Shown here in pieces: positions 9,206-19,532 of a DNA stretch of 64,000 nucleotides. The position numbers and the translations under genes are program-made. Every line of letters starts with the position of its first letter. Within the stretch, counting starts at the first letter, position 1. The stretch covers positions 3,968,001 through 4,032,000 of the forward strand of contig NZ_CP152342.1 of the NCBI RefSeq assembly GCF_045291395.1, given 5' to 3'. The notes beneath the pieces were generated by a model, which was not told the origin of the DNA, made no database searches, and worked only from the letters and a program-made list of their open reading frames with translations. Source of the DNA: MR-S7 sp000400995. Lineage in GTDB: Bacteria; Pseudomonadota; Gammaproteobacteria; Burkholderiales; Burkholderiaceae_C.

Positions 9206-10102
9206 ATGGCCCCGCCCGCACTGGACATGGCTGGACTGCGGCGCATCCCGCCCATCCAGTGCCTGCTGACCTTCGAGGCGCTGGCGCGCCTGCGCAGCGT
9301 GACGCAGACGGCCGACGAGCTGTGCGTCACGCCCAGCGCCGTGAGCCACCGCGTCAAGCAGCTCGAGCAGATCCTGGGCACGCGCCTGTTCGGGCGCGCG
9401 GACTTCTCCCTCACCACCGACGGCAGCGCCTACCTGGCCCATGTGCGCGAGGGCCTCACCGCGCTGCAGCGCTTCCCCGGCGCGGCCGGCGCGCCGGGCA
9501 AGCGGCGGCTGAAGATCGCCGTCACCCCCACGTTCGCGCGCGCCATCCTCATCCCGCGGCTGCGCCAGTTCACCGAAGCCTACCCCGAGATCGACCTGGC
9601 CCTGCAGGTCTCCATCCCGCTGCTGGACGTGGTGGCCGAGGACGCCGACCTCGTGGTGCGCTTCGGCCCCGGCCACTACGCCGACATGGAGCACGTGGAG
9701 ATCGCGCGCGACGTGGTCACGCCCCTGGCTTCGCCCGGCTTCGTGCGCGAGCACGGCCCCTTCGAGCGCCCGGAGGACCTGCAGGACGTGCCCCTGCTGC
9801 GCAGCCCGCTGGAGCCCTGGCGCAGCTGGTTCGACGCCTGCGGCCTGGACTGGCCCGCGCCCGCCGAGGGCTCGCAGTTCAACGACATCGGCCTGATGTG
9901 CGACGCGGCCGCCGCCGGCATGGGCGTGGCGCTGGTGCGCCTCAAGCTCGGCGCGCCCTGGCTGGACCAGGGCACGCTGGTGCGCCTGTTCGACGTGGAG
10001 GCGCCCAGCCCGCATGCGCACTACCTGTGCTGGCGCACCGGCACCATGGACCGCTGGGAGTGCGCCGCGTTCGCCGAGTGGCTGCGCCGCTCCATGGCTT
10101 GA
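9206..10102 (+). CDS. LysR-family transcriptional regulator (GcvA-like)
   Basis: 298 residues with an N-terminal winged HTH (FEALARLRSVTQTADELCVTPSAVSHRVKQLE) and a substrate-binding domain. The early PPIQCLLTFEA and the DLVVRFGPG segment are typical of the GcvA/AmpR branch of LysR regulators. It starts seven bases after purU, which suggests an operon and a possible role in one-carbon or glycine control. The target genes are not evident from the sequence. A copy of the dispersed repeat begins four bases after its stop codon. Confidence 0.83.
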   Translation: MAPPALDMAGLRRIPPIQCLLTFEALARLRSVTQTADELCVTPSAVSHRVKQLEQILGTRLFGRADFSLTTDGSAYLAHVREGLTALQRFPGAAGAPGKRRLKIAVTPTFARAILIPRLRQFTEAYPEIDLALQVSIPLLDVVAEDADLVVRFGPGHYADMEHVEIARDVVTPLASPGFVREHGPFERPEDLQDVPLLRSPLEPWRSWFDACGLDWPAPAEGSQFNDIGLMCDAAAAGMGVALVRLKLGAPWLDQGTLVRLFDVEAPSPHAHYLCWRTGTMDRWECAAFAEWLRRSMA

Positions 10103-10105
10103 GGA

Positions 10106-10170
10106 TACAAGCCAAATCGGCATCCAGCGCTTATCTGGAAAGCGCAAGCAGCTATCAATAGTGAAGCATT
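10106..10170 (-). repeat. Dispersed GCGCTT repeat
   Basis: Near-consensus copy (GCCAAATCGGCATCCAGCGC followed by TTATCTGGAAAGCGCAAGCA, then GCTATCAATAGTGAAGCATT). Its inverted core is AGCGCTT-N6-AAGCGC. It lies directly after the LysR gene and fills the gap before the GlcD-type gene. Confidence 0.8.
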
Positions 10171-10243
10171 CGCATAACCTGCTTCACGGCCGCCTGCAAG
10201 AAAACTCAAAGCCCCCGCGCCCGCCATCGCCTAAAGTGGCGTG

Positions 10244-11728
10244 ATGTCCAGCCCCACACCCACCGAGCGCGCCCAGCGCCAGTCCGAAGTCGTGCAGGCC
10301 CTCTCGGCCTGCGTGCCGCAGCACGCGCTGCTCTGGCAGAGCGAGGACACCACGCCCTACGAGTGCGACGGCCTCACCGCCTACCGCCAGCGCCCGCTGG
10401 TCGTCTGCCTGCCGGAGACCGAGGAGCAGGTACAGGCCGTGCTCAAGGCCTGCCACCGCCTGCAGGTGCCCGTGGTCGCGCGCGGCGCGGGCACGGGCCT
10501 GTCGGGCGGGGCCATGCCGCATGCGATGGGCGTGACGCTGTCGCTGGCCAAATTCAATCGCATCCTCTCGGTCGACCCCGTGAGCCGCACCGCGCGCGTG
10601 CAGTGCGGCGTGCGCAACCTCGCCATCAGCGAGGCGGCCGCGCCCCACGGCCTCTACTACGCGCCCGACCCCAGCAGCCAGATCGCCTGCACCATCGGCG
10701 GCAACGTGGCCGAGAACTCCGGCGGCGTGCACTGCCTGAAATACGGCCTGACGGTGCACAACGTGCTGCGCGTGCGCGGCTTCACCATGGAGGGCGAGCC
10801 CGTCACCTTCGGCAGCGAGGCGCTGGACGCGCCCGGCTACGACCTGCTGGCCGCCGTGATCGGCAGCGAGGGCATGCTGGCCGTGGCGCTGGAGGTCACG
10901 GTCAAGCTGGTGCCCAAGCCGCAGCTCGCGCGCTGCATCATGGCCAGCTTCGACGACGTGCGCAAAGCCGGCGACGCGGTGGCCGCCGTGATCGCCGCCG
11001 GCATCATCCCCGCCGGGCTGGAGATGATGGACAAGCCCATGACCGCCGCCGTCGAGGACTTCGTCAAGGCCGGCTACGACCTGACGGCCGAGGCCATCCT
11101 GCTGTGCGAATCCGACGGCACGCCCGAGGAGGTGGAGGAGGAAATCGCCCGCATGAGCGAGGTGCTGCGCGGCGCGGGCGCCACCGCCATCAGCGTGAGC
11201 GAGAGCGAGGAGGAGCGCATGCGCTTCTGGAGCGGGCGCAAGAACGCCTTCCCCGCCAGCGGCCGCATCAGTCCCGACTACATGTGCATGGACTCCACCA
11301 TCCCGCGCAAGCGCCTGGCGGACATCCTGCTGGCCATCCAGGAGATGGAGAAGAAATACCGCCTGCGCTGCTGCAACGTCTTCCACGCGGGCGACGGCAA
11401 CCTGCACCCGCTGATCCTGTTCGATGCCAACGACCCCGACGAACTGCACCGCTGCGAACTCTTCGGCGCCGACATCCTGGAGACCAGCGTGCGGATGGGC
11501 GGCACGGTGACGGGCGAGCACGGCGTGGGCGTGGAGAAGCTCAACAGCATGTGCACCCAGTTCACCACCGAAGAGAACGCGCAGATGATCGCCCTGAAGC
11601 ACGCGTTCGACCCGGCCGGGCTGCTCAACCCCGGCAAGGTGATTCCCACGCTCAACCGCTGCGCCGAATACGGAAAGATGCTGGTGCGCGGCGGGCAGAT
11701 CAGCCACCCGGACCTGCCACGCTTCTAA
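10244..11728 (+). CDS. glcD: FAD-linked D-2-hydroxyacid (glycolate/lactate) oxidase subunit, GlcD-like
   Basis: 494 residues of the FAD-binding type 4 (VAO) family. The FAD pyrophosphate loop reads PVVARGAGTGLSGGAMP, and the later CTIGGNVAENSGG and GSEGMLAVALEVTVKLVP complete the cofactor site. The C-terminal cap has the metal-site histidines NVFHAGDGNLHPLI and TGEHGVGVEK. It probably oxidises glycolate or D-lactate. A GTG three bases upstream is in frame, but ATG at 10244 is simpler. The usual partners glcE and glcF do not follow: the next gene is on the opposite strand. The product may pair with subunits encoded elsewhere or act alone as a D-lactate dehydrogenase. Confidence 0.85.
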   Translation: MSSPTPTERAQRQSEVVQALSACVPQHALLWQSEDTTPYECDGLTAYRQRPLVVCLPETEEQVQAVLKACHRLQVPVVARGAGTGLSGGAMPHAMGVTLSLAKFNRILSVDPVSRTARVQCGVRNLAISEAAAPHGLYYAPDPSSQIACTIGGNVAENSGGVHCLKYGLTVHNVLRVRGFTMEGEPVTFGSEALDAPGYDLLAAVIGSEGMLAVALEVTVKLVPKPQLARCIMASFDDVRKAGDAVAAVIAAGIIPAGLEMMDKPMTAAVEDFVKAGYDLTAEAILLCESDGTPEEVEEEIARMSEVLRGAGATAISVSESEEERMRFWSGRKNAFPASGRISPDYMCMDSTIPRKRLADILLAIQEMEKKYRLRCCNVFHAGDGNLHPLILFDANDPDELHRCELFGADILETSVRMGGTVTGEHGVGVEKLNSMCTQFTTEENAQMIALKHAFDPAGLLNPGKVIPTLNRCAEYGKMLVRGGQISHPDLPRF

Positions 11729-11785
11729 AGCCCAATCGGCCTCCAGCGCTTATCCCGCAAGCGCTGGCAGCTATTCAATTCATAG
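11727..11785 (-). repeat. Dispersed GCGCTT repeat between two convergent genes
   Basis: Reads AGCCCAATCGGCCTCCAGCG then CTTATCCCGCAAGCGCTGGC, then AGCTATTCAATTCATAG. It fills the gap between the GlcD-like gene and the convergent DUF445 gene, overlaps the last base pair or two of the former, and supplies the TGA stop of the latter (11775-11777). Confidence 0.8.
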
Positions 11786-13097
11786 TGCGCAGCGCGTTCC
11801 ACAGCGCGCCCGCGTGCGACACCGAGAACAGCACCAGCCCGATCAGCCCGCCCACCAGCGTGCCGTTGATGCGGATGTACTGCAGGTCGCGGCCGATGTG
11901 CAGCTCCACCAGGCGCGAGAGCTCGCGCGCGTCCCAGCGACGCACCGTGTCGCTGATGTGTGTGGCCACCGACTGCGCCACGTCGGGCGCCAGCGTGGCC
12001 ACCCACAGCTCCAGCTGCACGTTCAGGCGGATGCGCAGCGCCGCATCGCCCGCGAGCGACATGCCCAGCCACTGGCCCAGTTCCGCCACGCGGCGCGCGA
12101 CCACGGAGTCGGGGTTGTCCAGGTCGGCGCGCAGCTTGCCGCGCAGGTCCGCCCAGAGGCCGCTCACGTAGCGGCCCAGCACTTCGTCGTTCTGCAGGTA
12201 GTCGCGCAGCTCCTCGCCGCGCCGCGTCCATTCGGGGTCGTCCTGCAGGCGGGCCGCCAGGCGCTGCAGCGCGCCATCCAGCGCCTCGCGCAGCTCGTGC
12301 TGCGGGTCCTCGGCCACGGCCTTGAGCAGCGTATCCACCGCATGGGTGATGGCCGCCGCGCCCTTGCCCGAGAGCCAGTCGGTGGGCAGCACCTTCTGCT
12401 TGAGCGGATGCTCGCGCCGGATCCACTGCACCAGCGTGTCGGCGACGAAGGCGCGCGCCTGCGGCGTGCGCACCATGCTGCCCACGCGCGCCAGCACGTC
12501 GTCCAGCAGCGCCTGGTGGCGCCCTTCGTGGGTGAGCGCCGAGAGCGCTGCGGACATGGAGCGCGACAGGTCCAGCCGCGCCACCAGCGCGCGCGCCGAC
12601 TGCGCGAGGAAAGCCTGGATCTTGGCGTCCTCCGCCGTCTCCAGCGCCATCAGTCCCAGGCGCGCCACCTGACGTCCCAGCAGGCCGGCGTTGGCCGGCG
12701 CGCTGAGCCACTGCGCCAGCATGCCGGCCGGGTTGTGGCGGCGGATCATGGAGACGAGCGCGGGCGCATCCAGGAACTCGTCGCGCACGAAGGCCGCGAG
12801 GTTGCCGCCGATGCGGTCCTTGTTGCGCGCGATGATGTCCGTGTGCCGCTGCACCAGCGGCAGCGGCACGCGCCGGAACAGCGCCGACACGGCGAACCAG
12901 TCGGCCAGCGCGCCGATCATCGCGGCCTCGGCCACGGCCTTGATGGCGTCGGACCACAGGCTGCGCGGCGCAATGGTGCTGGCGATGAAGAGGGCGGCGA
13001 ACAGCAGCAGCAGGCCCAGGGCCAGCCGCCGGGCCCGGGCCAGGTCCGCCTGGCGGGCGAGGGTGGCGCTCTCGGTCGAGCCAAGGGAAGGGATCAT
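11775..13097 (-). CDS. DUF445 family membrane protein (YjiN-like)
   Basis: 440 residues. A membrane segment near the N-terminus (LALGLLLLFAALFIASTIAP) and a second hydrophobic stretch containing ADWFAVSALFRRVPLPL are diagnostic of DUF445. The middle is long and helical and probably extends into periplasm or cytoplasm. A last membrane segment (LVGGLIGLVLFSVSHAGAL) lies close to the C-terminus. No biochemical function is known for the family. The ATG at 13097 is preferred over an upstream TTG. The stop codon lies inside the dispersed repeat. Confidence 0.82.
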   Translation of the reverse strand: MIPSLGSTESATLARQADLARARRLALGLLLLFAALFIASTIAPRSLWSDAIKAVAEAAMIGALADWFAVSALFRRVPLPLVQRHTDIIARNKDRIGGNLAAFVRDEFLDAPALVSMIRRHNPAGMLAQWLSAPANAGLLGRQVARLGLMALETAEDAKIQAFLAQSARALVARLDLSRSMSAALSALTHEGRHQALLDDVLARVGSMVRTPQARAFVADTLVQWIRREHPLKQKVLPTDWLSGKGAAAITHAVDTLLKAVAEDPQHELREALDGALQRLAARLQDDPEWTRRGEELRDYLQNDEVLGRYVSGLWADLRGKLRADLDNPDSVVARRVAELGQWLGMSLAGDAALRIRLNVQLELWVATLAPDVAQSVATHISDTVRRWDARELSRLVELHIGRDLQYIRINGTLVGGLIGLVLFSVSHAGALWNALRTMN

Positions 13098-13171
13098 TGG
13101 CAAGGCGGGTACTTCGGAGGCCCCACGCTACCACGCCCCAAGGCGGCGCCGCGTCGGAAGAAAGCCCGTGT

Positions 13172-13369
13172 TCAGCCCGGCGGCTTCGCGTCGCCGGCGG
13201 GCCGGGGCGCGTCGCGCAGCTCGCGCAGGCGCCGCACGTTGGCCTGCATGGCGTCGAGTTGGGCGCGCGTCAACGGCGGCACCTGCGGCAGGGCTGCGGG
13301 CCGCTGGGTGTCCGCGATCGCACACGGCGGAGGAAGGGGTGGATTCTTGGGCTGGGAAGGAAGGCTCAT
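13172..13369 (-). CDS. Small proline-rich hypothetical protein
   Basis: 65 residues, not a recognised family. The start MSLPSQPKNPPLPPP is preceded by a good Shine-Dalgarno (AGGAG seven bases upstream), which supports it as a real gene although it is short. The N-terminal half is proline-rich and the C-terminal half is a charged helix (LDAMQANVRRLRELRD). It probably stays in the cytoplasm, as there is no signal peptide. It is divergent from the HTH gene at 13502. Confidence 0.55.
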   Translation of the reverse strand: MSLPSQPKNPPLPPPCAIADTQRPAALPQVPPLTRAQLDAMQANVRRLRELRDAPRPAGDAKPPG

Positions 13370-13501
13370 GAGAACTCCTGCAACTGCCAGCAACGAGGGC
13401 CGGCCATGCTGCCTCTCTTTGTTGTAACCGAAGCGCAATCATTTTACGTAACTATCCCATTGAATAACGCCTGCACGTGGCGGCCTTCTTAGTGTGACTG
13501 C

Positions 13502-13930
13502 ATGCAGGATGCAAAGACACAGTTTGCGCAGAGGTTACGTGCGGCGATGGTGGCAGCAGGCTACGAGCCCAAGCCTGCCGTGCTGGAGCGCGAGTTCAAC
13601 ACCCGCCACTGGGGCAAGCCCATGACCCTGCACGGCGTACGCCGCTGGCTCCTGGGAGAGACCCTGCCCGACCATCGCAAGCTCACGACGCTGGCCGACT
13701 GGCTGGGCGTGCCCGTGCAGGCGCTGGTCTACGGCAGCACGGACAAGCATGCCGTGCGCGAACGCCAGCCCCAATGGCACACGGGCGTGGGCTACCAGGA
13801 CCGGGAGCTGTTCGACATCTACCTGCGCCTGCCCGTGCCCAAGCGCCGCCTGGCGCGCGACGTGATCCTGGCCATTGCCCGAGCGCACGAGGCCGAGCAG
13901 GCCGAAGCCACCGCACGCGAAGCCCGCTGA
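13502..13930 (+). CDS. XRE-like helix-turn-helix transcriptional regulator
   Basis: 142 residues. Residues 8-78 form a probable repressor-like HTH (FAQRLRAAMVAAGY, then MTLHGVRRWLLGETLPDHRKLTTLADWLGV). The rest is a short tail with a basic stretch (VPKRRLARDVILAIARAHEAEQ). The 130-base gap upstream, shared with the divergent small gene, is AT-richer than its surroundings and contains the palindrome TTACGTAA (13444-13451), a possible operator for autoregulation. Target genes are unknown. Confidence 0.68.
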   Translation: MQDAKTQFAQRLRAAMVAAGYEPKPAVLEREFNTRHWGKPMTLHGVRRWLLGETLPDHRKLTTLADWLGVPVQALVYGSTDKHAVRERQPQWHTGVGYQDRELFDIYLRLPVPKRRLARDVILAIARAHEAEQAEATAREAR

Positions 13931-14006
13931 ACGGCGGGCGCCGGGTTTGGCATTGCAGTGGGCTTCAAGGCTAATCTGCCCGCCGTCAGCCACACAACGC
14001 CACACC

Positions 14007-14954
14007 ATGGACGCGAACGGACTACAGACGGTATTGGGGGCCAACGGCCAGATCGCCACGGAACTGGCGCGCGCGCTGCGGCGCCGTCACACGGACCGCC
14101 TGCGGCTCGTCAGCCGCAATCCCCGCCCGGTGAACGGCGACGACCACCTGGTATCCGCCAACCTGCTGGATGCGCGGCAGACCCTGGAGGCGGTGCAAGG
14201 CAGCAGCATCGTCTACTTCACGGCCGGCCTGCCGCCGGACACCGCGCTGTGGGAGGCGCAGTTCCCCACGATGCTGAAGAACGCCCTGGACGCCTGCCGC
14301 GCGGCGGGCGCCCGCTTCGCCTACTTCGACAACACCTACATGTACCCGCAGGACAGCCGGCTGCAGACGGAGGCGACGCCCTTCGCGCCCGTGGGACGCA
14401 AGGGCAAGGTGCGCGCGGCGATGGCCACCATGGTGCTCGAGGAGATGGCGCGCGGGGAGATTCCCGTGCTCATCGGCCGGGCCCCCGAGTTCTACGGCCC
14501 CGGCAAGACGCAGAGCTTCACCAATGCGCTGGTCATCGAGAAGCTCCAGGCCGGCGAGAAGCCCCGCGTGCCCGTGCGCGACGACACGCGGCGCACGCTC
14601 ATCTGGACGCCCGACGCGAGCCGCGCGCTGGCGGCCCTGGGCAATGCGCCCGATGCGTTCGGGCAGACCTGGCACCTGCCCTGCTGCGACGACCGGCCAA
14701 CGTACCGCGAGTTCGTCGCCATGGCCTGCGAGGTGTTCGGCCGGGAGGCGTCCTATGCGGTCATCGGCAAGTGGACCCTGGCCGCCGCCGGGCTGTTCTC
14801 GAAGCAGGTGCGCGAGATCCGGGAACTGCTGCCCCGCTACGGGCAGGACAACCTCTTCGACTCCGTGAAGTTCAAGCGCCGGTTTCCCGGCTTCGAGGTG
14901 ACCACCTACCGGCAGGGGCTGGACCTGATCCGGCAGGAGGGCGCGGCCCCATGA
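14007..14954 (+). CDS. NAD-dependent epimerase/dehydratase family protein
   Basis: 315 residues of the extended short-chain dehydrogenase fold. The dinucleotide-binding glycine motif is GANGQIATELA near the N-terminus, and a tyrosine-bearing segment (FDNTYMYPQ) sits where the catalytic Tyr region would be. The lysine of the usual YxxxK is not evident, so it may be an atypical member. The start MDANGLQ is chosen over an open upstream extension, since the fold starts there. Substrate cannot be deduced. It converges with the aminotransferase gene, four bases away. Confidence 0.72.
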   Translation: MDANGLQTVLGANGQIATELARALRRRHTDRLRLVSRNPRPVNGDDHLVSANLLDARQTLEAVQGSSIVYFTAGLPPDTALWEAQFPTMLKNALDACRAAGARFAYFDNTYMYPQDSRLQTEATPFAPVGRKGKVRAAMATMVLEEMARGEIPVLIGRAPEFYGPGKTQSFTNALVIEKLQAGEKPRVPVRDDTRRTLIWTPDASRALAALGNAPDAFGQTWHLPCCDDRPTYREFVAMACEVFGREASYAVIGKWTLAAAGLFSKQVREIRELLPRYGQDNLFDSVKFKRRFPGFEVTTYRQGLDLIRQEGAAP

Positions 14955-14957
14955 GCG

Positions 14958-16097
14958 TCAGCCGCGCGGCGCCACCTTGTCGAGCGCGGCGGCGAGCTGG
15001 CCCACGGTACGGTCCACGTTGTGCCACTTCTCCAAGCCGAAGAGGCCGATGCGGAAGGTCTGGAAGTCCGGCCCTTCGTCGCACTGCAGCGGCACGCCCG
15101 AGGCGGTCTGCAGGCCCACCTCCAGGAACTTCTTGCCGCTCTGGATGCCGGGGTCGGTGGTGTAGCTCACAACCACGCCCGGCGCCTTCCAGCCCTCGGC
15201 CGCCACGCTGGGAAAGCCGCGCGACTCGAGCAGCGCGCGCACCTGGGCGCCCAGGGCGATCTGCTCCTCGCGCACCTTGGCGAAGCCGTAGGCGCGCGTC
15301 TCCAGCATCACGTCGCGCAGGCGCACCAGCGCGTCGGTGGGCATGGTGGTGTGGTAGGCGTGCTGGCCCTTCTCGTAGCCCTCAGCGATCTGCATCCACT
15401 TCTTGAGGTCGCACGAGAAGCTGGAGCTCTGCGTGCCGTCGATGGCCTGGCGCGCGCGCTGGCTGAGCATCACCATGGCGCAGCAGGGCGAGCTGCTCCA
15501 GCCCTTCTGCGGCGCGGAGATCAGCACGTCCACGCCGGTCTTCTCCATGTCCACCCACATGGCGCCCGAGGCCACGCAGTCGAGCACGAAGAGCGCGCCC
15601 ACCTCGTGCGCGGCGGCGCTTACGGTGCGGATGTAGTCGTCGGTCAGCAGGATGCCGCTGGCCGTCTCCACGTGCGGCGCGAAGACCACCTTCGGCGCCT
15701 CGGCGCGGATGGCTGCGGCCACTTCGCCCGCCGGGCACGGCGCCCAGGGTGCCTGCGGGCCGTCGCCCTGCCTGCGCGCCTTGCACACCACGGCGCCGCC
15801 GCCCAGGCCCGCATCGGCGTCGAAGATCTGGCTCCAGCGGTAGCTGAACCAGCCGTTGCGCACGATGAGCACCTTCTGCCGGTTGGCGAACTGGCGCGCC
15901 ACGGCCTCCATGCCGAAGGTGCCGCTGCCGGGCACGAGCACGGCCGTGTGCGCGTGGTAGACCTCCTTGAGCGTGGCCAGGATGTCCTGCATCACGCCCG
16001 TGAAGCGCTTGGACATGTGGTTGAGCGCACGGTCGGTGTAGACCACCGAGAATTCGAGCAGGCCATCGGGGTCGACATCGGGCAAGAGTCCGGGCAT
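14958..16097 (-). CDS. Class V aminotransferase (alanine/serine-glyoxylate aminotransferase family)
   Basis: 379 residues, fold type I PLP enzyme. The PLP lysine lies in SAPQKGWSSSP, with the upstream aspartate in VLDCVASGAM and the N-terminal GSGTFGMEAVARQF cofactor-binding turn. Likely substrates are alanine or serine with glyoxylate. The family also includes phosphonate and purine catabolism enzymes, so I do not name a gene. The start MPGLLPD at 16097 has GGAG about ten bases upstream; a longer frame to 16136 lacks support. A glyoxylate-related role would suit the GlcD-like oxidase nearby, but that link is only suggestive. Confidence 0.8.
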   Translation of the reverse strand: MPGLLPDVDPDGLLEFSVVYTDRALNHMSKRFTGVMQDILATLKEVYHAHTAVLVPGSGTFGMEAVARQFANRQKVLIVRNGWFSYRWSQIFDADAGLGGGAVVCKARRQGDGPQAPWAPCPAGEVAAAIRAEAPKVVFAPHVETASGILLTDDYIRTVSAAAHEVGALFVLDCVASGAMWVDMEKTGVDVLISAPQKGWSSSPCCAMVMLSQRARQAIDGTQSSSFSCDLKKWMQIAEGYEKGQHAYHTTMPTDALVRLRDVMLETRAYGFAKVREEQIALGAQVRALLESRGFPSVAAEGWKAPGVVVSYTTDPGIQSGKKFLEVGLQTASGVPLQCDEGPDFQTFRIGLFGLEKWHNVDRTVGQLAAALDKVAPRG

Positions 16098-16202
16098 GGG
16101 GCAGGTTCTCCGTCGGAAATCGGGCCAGCTTAGCACGCCGGTTTACCCAACTTTACGCAAGCGCCACAAGCGGCCCCGGGCGGCCTTGGCACACTCGCGG
16201 CC

Positions 16203-17417
16203 ATGCCGATCTCCCGCAAGCTCTTCACCCCCTGGCGCATCGTCCTCGCCCTGATCGTGCTCGCGGCCCTGGCCGTGGGCGCCAAGCTGCTGTTCTTCAG
16301 CGCCCCGCCCGCCCCGCGCTTCGTGACCGCCACCGCCACGCGCGGCGACCTGGAGGATTCGGTGCTGGCCACGGGCACCGTGCAGGCCTTCAAGCAGGTG
16401 AGCGTGGGCGCGCAGGTGTCGGGCCAGGTCAAGACCCTGTTCGTGGAGCTGGGCCAGCGCGTGAAGAAGGGCGAGCCCGTGGCCGAGATCGACTCGACCA
16501 CGCAGCAGAACACCGTGCGCAACGCCGAGGCCGCGCTGGAGAACGTGCGCGCCCAGCTCGCCGCGCAGCAGGCCTCGCTGATCGAGGCCGAGCTGGCCTA
16601 CAAGCGCCAGAAGCACCTGTTCGACAACGAGGCGGGCTCGCGCGCCGACTTCGAGGCCGCCGAGGCCAAGCTGGCCACCACGCGCGCCAACATCGCCGCG
16701 CTGCGCGCCCAGATCAAGCAGGCCGAGATCACGGCCGACACGGCCAAGGTGAACCTGGGCTACACGAAGATCGTCTCGCCCATCGACGGCATCGTCGTGG
16801 CACTGGTGGTGCAGCAGGGCCAGACGGTGAACGCGAACCAGACCACCCCCACCATCATCAAGGTGGCGCAGCTCGACACGGTGACGGTGAAGACCCAGAT
16901 CTCCGAGGCCGACGTGGTGAAGGTGCAGCCCGGCCTGCCCGTGTACTTCACGATCCTGGGCCAGCCCGACGAGCGCTACCACGCCAAGCTGCGCACCATC
17001 GAGCCCGCGACCGACGCCATCCTCACCGAGAGCACGGGCGCATCGTCCTCCAGCACGAGCACCAGCACCACCACGGCCATCTACTACAACGGCCTGTTCG
17101 ACGTGCCCAACCCGGACAACAAGCTGCGCATCTCGATGACGGCGCAGGTGACCATCGTGCGCGCGCAGGCCAAGGACGCGATCGTCATCCCCTCGTCGGC
17201 GCTCGGCCGCCGCGGCAAGGACGGCCGCTACGCCGTGCGCGTGCTGGGCGAGGACGGCCAGCCCCAGCAGCGCCAGATCCGCGTGGGCATCAACAACAAC
17301 GTGAGCGCCGAGGTGACCGAGGGCCTGGCCGAGGGCGACAAGGTCGTGCTGGGCGAAGCCGCCGCCGGCGGAGCGCCGCAGCAGGGCAACATGCGTCGCC
17401 CGCCGATGCGCCTGTGA
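16203..17417 (+). CDS. macA: MacA-type periplasmic adaptor of an ABC efflux pump
   Basis: 404 residues, HlyD/RND-type membrane fusion protein. One N-terminal membrane anchor (IVLALIVLAALAVGAKLLFF) is followed by a split lipoyl domain (GQVKTLFVELGQRVKKGEPVA and IVSPIDGIVV), a long alpha hairpin (about residues 100-180) and beta-barrel and membrane-proximal domains. A serine/threonine-rich insert (SSSSTSTSTTT) lies around residue 285. It should bridge MacB to an outer membrane channel. It is the first gene of a three-gene operon with macB eleven bases on and the channel after that. Confidence 0.88.
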   Translation: MPISRKLFTPWRIVLALIVLAALAVGAKLLFFSAPPAPRFVTATATRGDLEDSVLATGTVQAFKQVSVGAQVSGQVKTLFVELGQRVKKGEPVAEIDSTTQQNTVRNAEAALENVRAQLAAQQASLIEAELAYKRQKHLFDNEAGSRADFEAAEAKLATTRANIAALRAQIKQAEITADTAKVNLGYTKIVSPIDGIVVALVVQQGQTVNANQTTPTIIKVAQLDTVTVKTQISEADVVKVQPGLPVYFTILGQPDERYHAKLRTIEPATDAILTESTGASSSSTSTSTTTAIYYNGLFDVPNPDNKLRISMTAQVTIVRAQAKDAIVIPSSALGRRGKDGRYAVRVLGEDGQPQQRQIRVGINNNVSAEVTEGLAEGDKVVLGEAAAGGAPQQGNMRRPPMRL

Positions 17418-17427
17418 GGCCGCCGCG

Positions 17428-19443
<2,016 letters not shown>

Positions 19444-19448
19444 CTCTC

Positions 19449-19503
19449 TTTTCAATAGCTTCTCGCGCTTTCCAGATAAGCGCTAGAGGCCGATTTGGCT
19501 TGT
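19449..19503 (+). repeat. Dispersed GCGCTT repeat
   Basis: TTCAATAGCTTCTCGCGCTT, then TCCAGATAAGCGCTAGAGGC, then CGATTTGGCTTGTA. It lies between macB and the outer membrane factor gene, i.e. inside the presumed efflux operon, where its stem-loop may affect the downstream gene. Confidence 0.8.
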
Positions 19504-19532
19504 ATCTTTCGCACGGAAACCCAGGGCTTCCC

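Noticed and set aside
10184..11707. A 507-codon open frame opposite the GlcD-like gene
   Set aside because: Composition is that of an antisense shadow (H, G, A, V, L only) and the plus strand carries clear FAD-oxidase motifs.
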